NCBI GenBank assembly: GCA_025618425.1
Contig: CM046846.1
Span: 30,047,619-30,111,618 of the forward strand
Length of the DNA: 64,000 nt
From: Heliocidaris tuberculata
Lineage: Eukaryota; Echinodermata; Echinoidea; Camarodonta; Echinometridae
Direction of reading: 5' to 3'
The notes under the pieces were generated by a model, which was given only the letters and a program-made list of their open reading frames with translations, did no database searches and was not told the origin of the DNA. The translations under genes were made by a program, and so were the position numbers. Position 1 is the first letter of the stretch. The number at the start of each line of letters is the position of its first letter. Below, piece by piece: positions 25,216 to 64,000 of the stretch.

Positions 25216-26772
25216 TGGCACATATGTGTGTAGATTTATAGGGAGATTGGACATGAAATGAAGATTTTCACCACCACCCACCCCCCCCCCAAAAAAAAGA
25301 AGAAAAGAAGAAAAAAAAAATCAATCGTAAAGATCATTGTCACACAATAATTGTAATATCACTGAGTGTGTTTTCCAGGAGCAGGTATGAATTAGATTAA
25401 GTAACCCTCTAAAAATAAGATATTATTGCAGCAATAATATTGCTGTGTTATGAGGTGGGGGCAGTCCTAGAAAGCAGACAATTCCTGGAACTTTTGGCTT
25501 TGCTGTCAAATATAATCAAGATCTGTAAAAAGAATTATGGGTCAATCATAGAATGATAGTACAGTAATGTGATAATGTTCACTAGAATTTACAATTAACA
25601 ATCATCCAACATGATGTGAAATGGTAAGAATTTATACTCACTTGTTACTGAATATTTTGTTGTGCGAAAACAATCTCCTTGGATACAAGTTGGAATCAAA
25701 TCCGTTGTTTTATCAGGTTTGCCTGAAACCCATCTGATGTCATCTCGGCATCTCTGTGACATCCAGTATGTGTAATCGTTGTTGCCTGTCATCCAAATAA
25801 TTAACTATGTAGAGCTACAGTTTTTTAGCTGCTTTCCATATTTTTATTGCAGTCCCACCCATGATCATTGGTGTTGTGTCCATAGTACAAATCCTTTTCC
25901 AGGACACAGCAGATGTCAGAGGATCATACCAGCATCCCCGTATCCGATTCTTGTTGTCTGTTGGTAAATCCGTGTGCGACTTGAAATTCAACCTTCAATC
26001 GTTACCTTTTCTACCCTCATCCTCGTATACAGATTCAGCGTTTATGCAAATCTCACCCAAATTTTCAATGATTGTACGTACATGTCATTTTATTAGTCAT
26101 AAAGTTTGTGTACTGTCCATGTAGGATGATAATTCTTTTTGGTGCAATGGGACAACATGCAGGATATTTACATTGGATTCGTTATCAGTTTACTGGCTCG
26201 TTGTGACTTCTAACGAATATTTTAAAGCTGTAAAGGACTAAAGGGGCAGTAGTAAATTGTCACTGCCTGGTAACTTTGTTTGCATTATTTAGGTGTGACT
26301 TGGTGAGGAAGGAATCCAACAATTCTGAGTGGACTAAGTTGCATTGGTGACTATAGAAAAGCCTTTGTGCACACTGAATATCTAATCTTTGAACTACTAT
26401 TGTCTTAACCTGTATGGGGGTGGATATCAACTAGTGTTACCATTGAATATTCATTTGTGGTGTAAAGCACACTCTCAGCAAGTACAAAAAAAAAGCCATA
26501 GCCTTGTTTCTTGCAGATATGTTGTCCTGAATTATTCATTGCATGTCTTCTTGACATTGGACTGTCCTGGGTTTTACATTGTGTAGCTTGACAGATGTCG
26601 GTTTTGGATTCGTAGCCACAAAGATGATGTAGTTGCCACATACGGAATACTCAGTAGGTTGCAAGTTTTGCAGTTGTGCTCAAAGAATTGTGTCATCATT
26701 ACAACAAAGTGCCTTTCAGAACATATGTAGTGTCTTTTCTGATCATCTAGAAGTTTTAAAACCCCAATCACC

Positions 26773-63927
<37,155 letters not shown>

Positions 63928-64000
63928 GTAAGTCATGGTTTCATAGTTTGTTTTCTTTTATCTTGCATGATATTTTTTTTCGATTTTAATCATTCAGATT

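Larger units (their letters stand above)
1..26772. other. 26.8 kb upstream of the first DIAPH coding exon, no convincing gene
   Basis: AT-rich DNA with only short open frames that lack codon structure or recognisable motifs. It could be intergenic, or could contain 5' UTR exons and first introns of the DIAPH gene; no promoter or transcription start could be placed. Its recognisable content is repeats, listed separately. Two short exon-like segments (21656-21685 + and 25642-25785 -) are reported as findings only. Stretches with nothing recognised include about 430-1230, 6100-7800, 9050-11250, 12900-14300, 15640-18050, 18500-21650 and 25230-26700. Confidence 0.6.

Overview
The window is animal nuclear DNA: AT-rich, intron-dense, full of microsatellites and short inverted-repeat transposons. 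The spliced gene, the very frequent short palindrome TACATGTA, and the style of the small foldback elements suggest a marine invertebrate deuterostome, most likely an echinoderm such as a sea urchin. The species call is inference; nothing in the window identifies it outright. There is no prokaryotic content.

One gene is firmly supported: the 5' part of a diaphanous-related formin (DIAPH/Dia) on the + strand. Sixteen coding exons run from the ATG at 26773 to the donor at 63927 and join without a frame break into 920 codons (2760 nt). They encode, in order, a charged N-terminal extension, the GTPase-binding region, the armadillo-type FH3/DID, a short coiled coil, a proline-rich FH1 in a single exon, and the first part of FH2. 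The rest of FH2 and the DAD lie beyond the right edge. The product would be a Rho-regulated actin nucleator and elongator. Exons were placed by splice sites, by phase continuity and by remembered similarity to vertebrate DIAPH1/DIAPH3; no alignment was run.

The most notable gene feature is intron 8 (55778-56357). It is not GT-AG but has the hallmarks of a minor-spliceosome (U12-type) AT-AC intron: donor ATATCCTTT, branch-like CTCCTTGAC 14 nt before the end, terminal AC. Only this choice restores the conserved residues around the junction.

Layout: 1-26772 is upstream or intergenic DNA with no convincing gene, holding MITE-like elements, a telomere-repeat-cored inverted-repeat element, minisatellites and a 1.6-kb foldback. 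26773-30185 holds exons 1-2. 30186-45764 is a 15.6-kb intron with an unusual 2.64-kb non-autonomous element carrying nine copies of a 14-bp motif, and a 1.5-kb CACCAC-type minisatellite. 45765-63927 holds exons 3-16, whose introns contain a mutually inverted 414-bp MITE pair around exons 8-10 and an 18-bp minisatellite grown inside a dispersed repeat. No system of an entirely new kind is apparent; the best leads are the U12 intron, the motif-studded element, the telomere-cored MITE and the inverted MITE pair.
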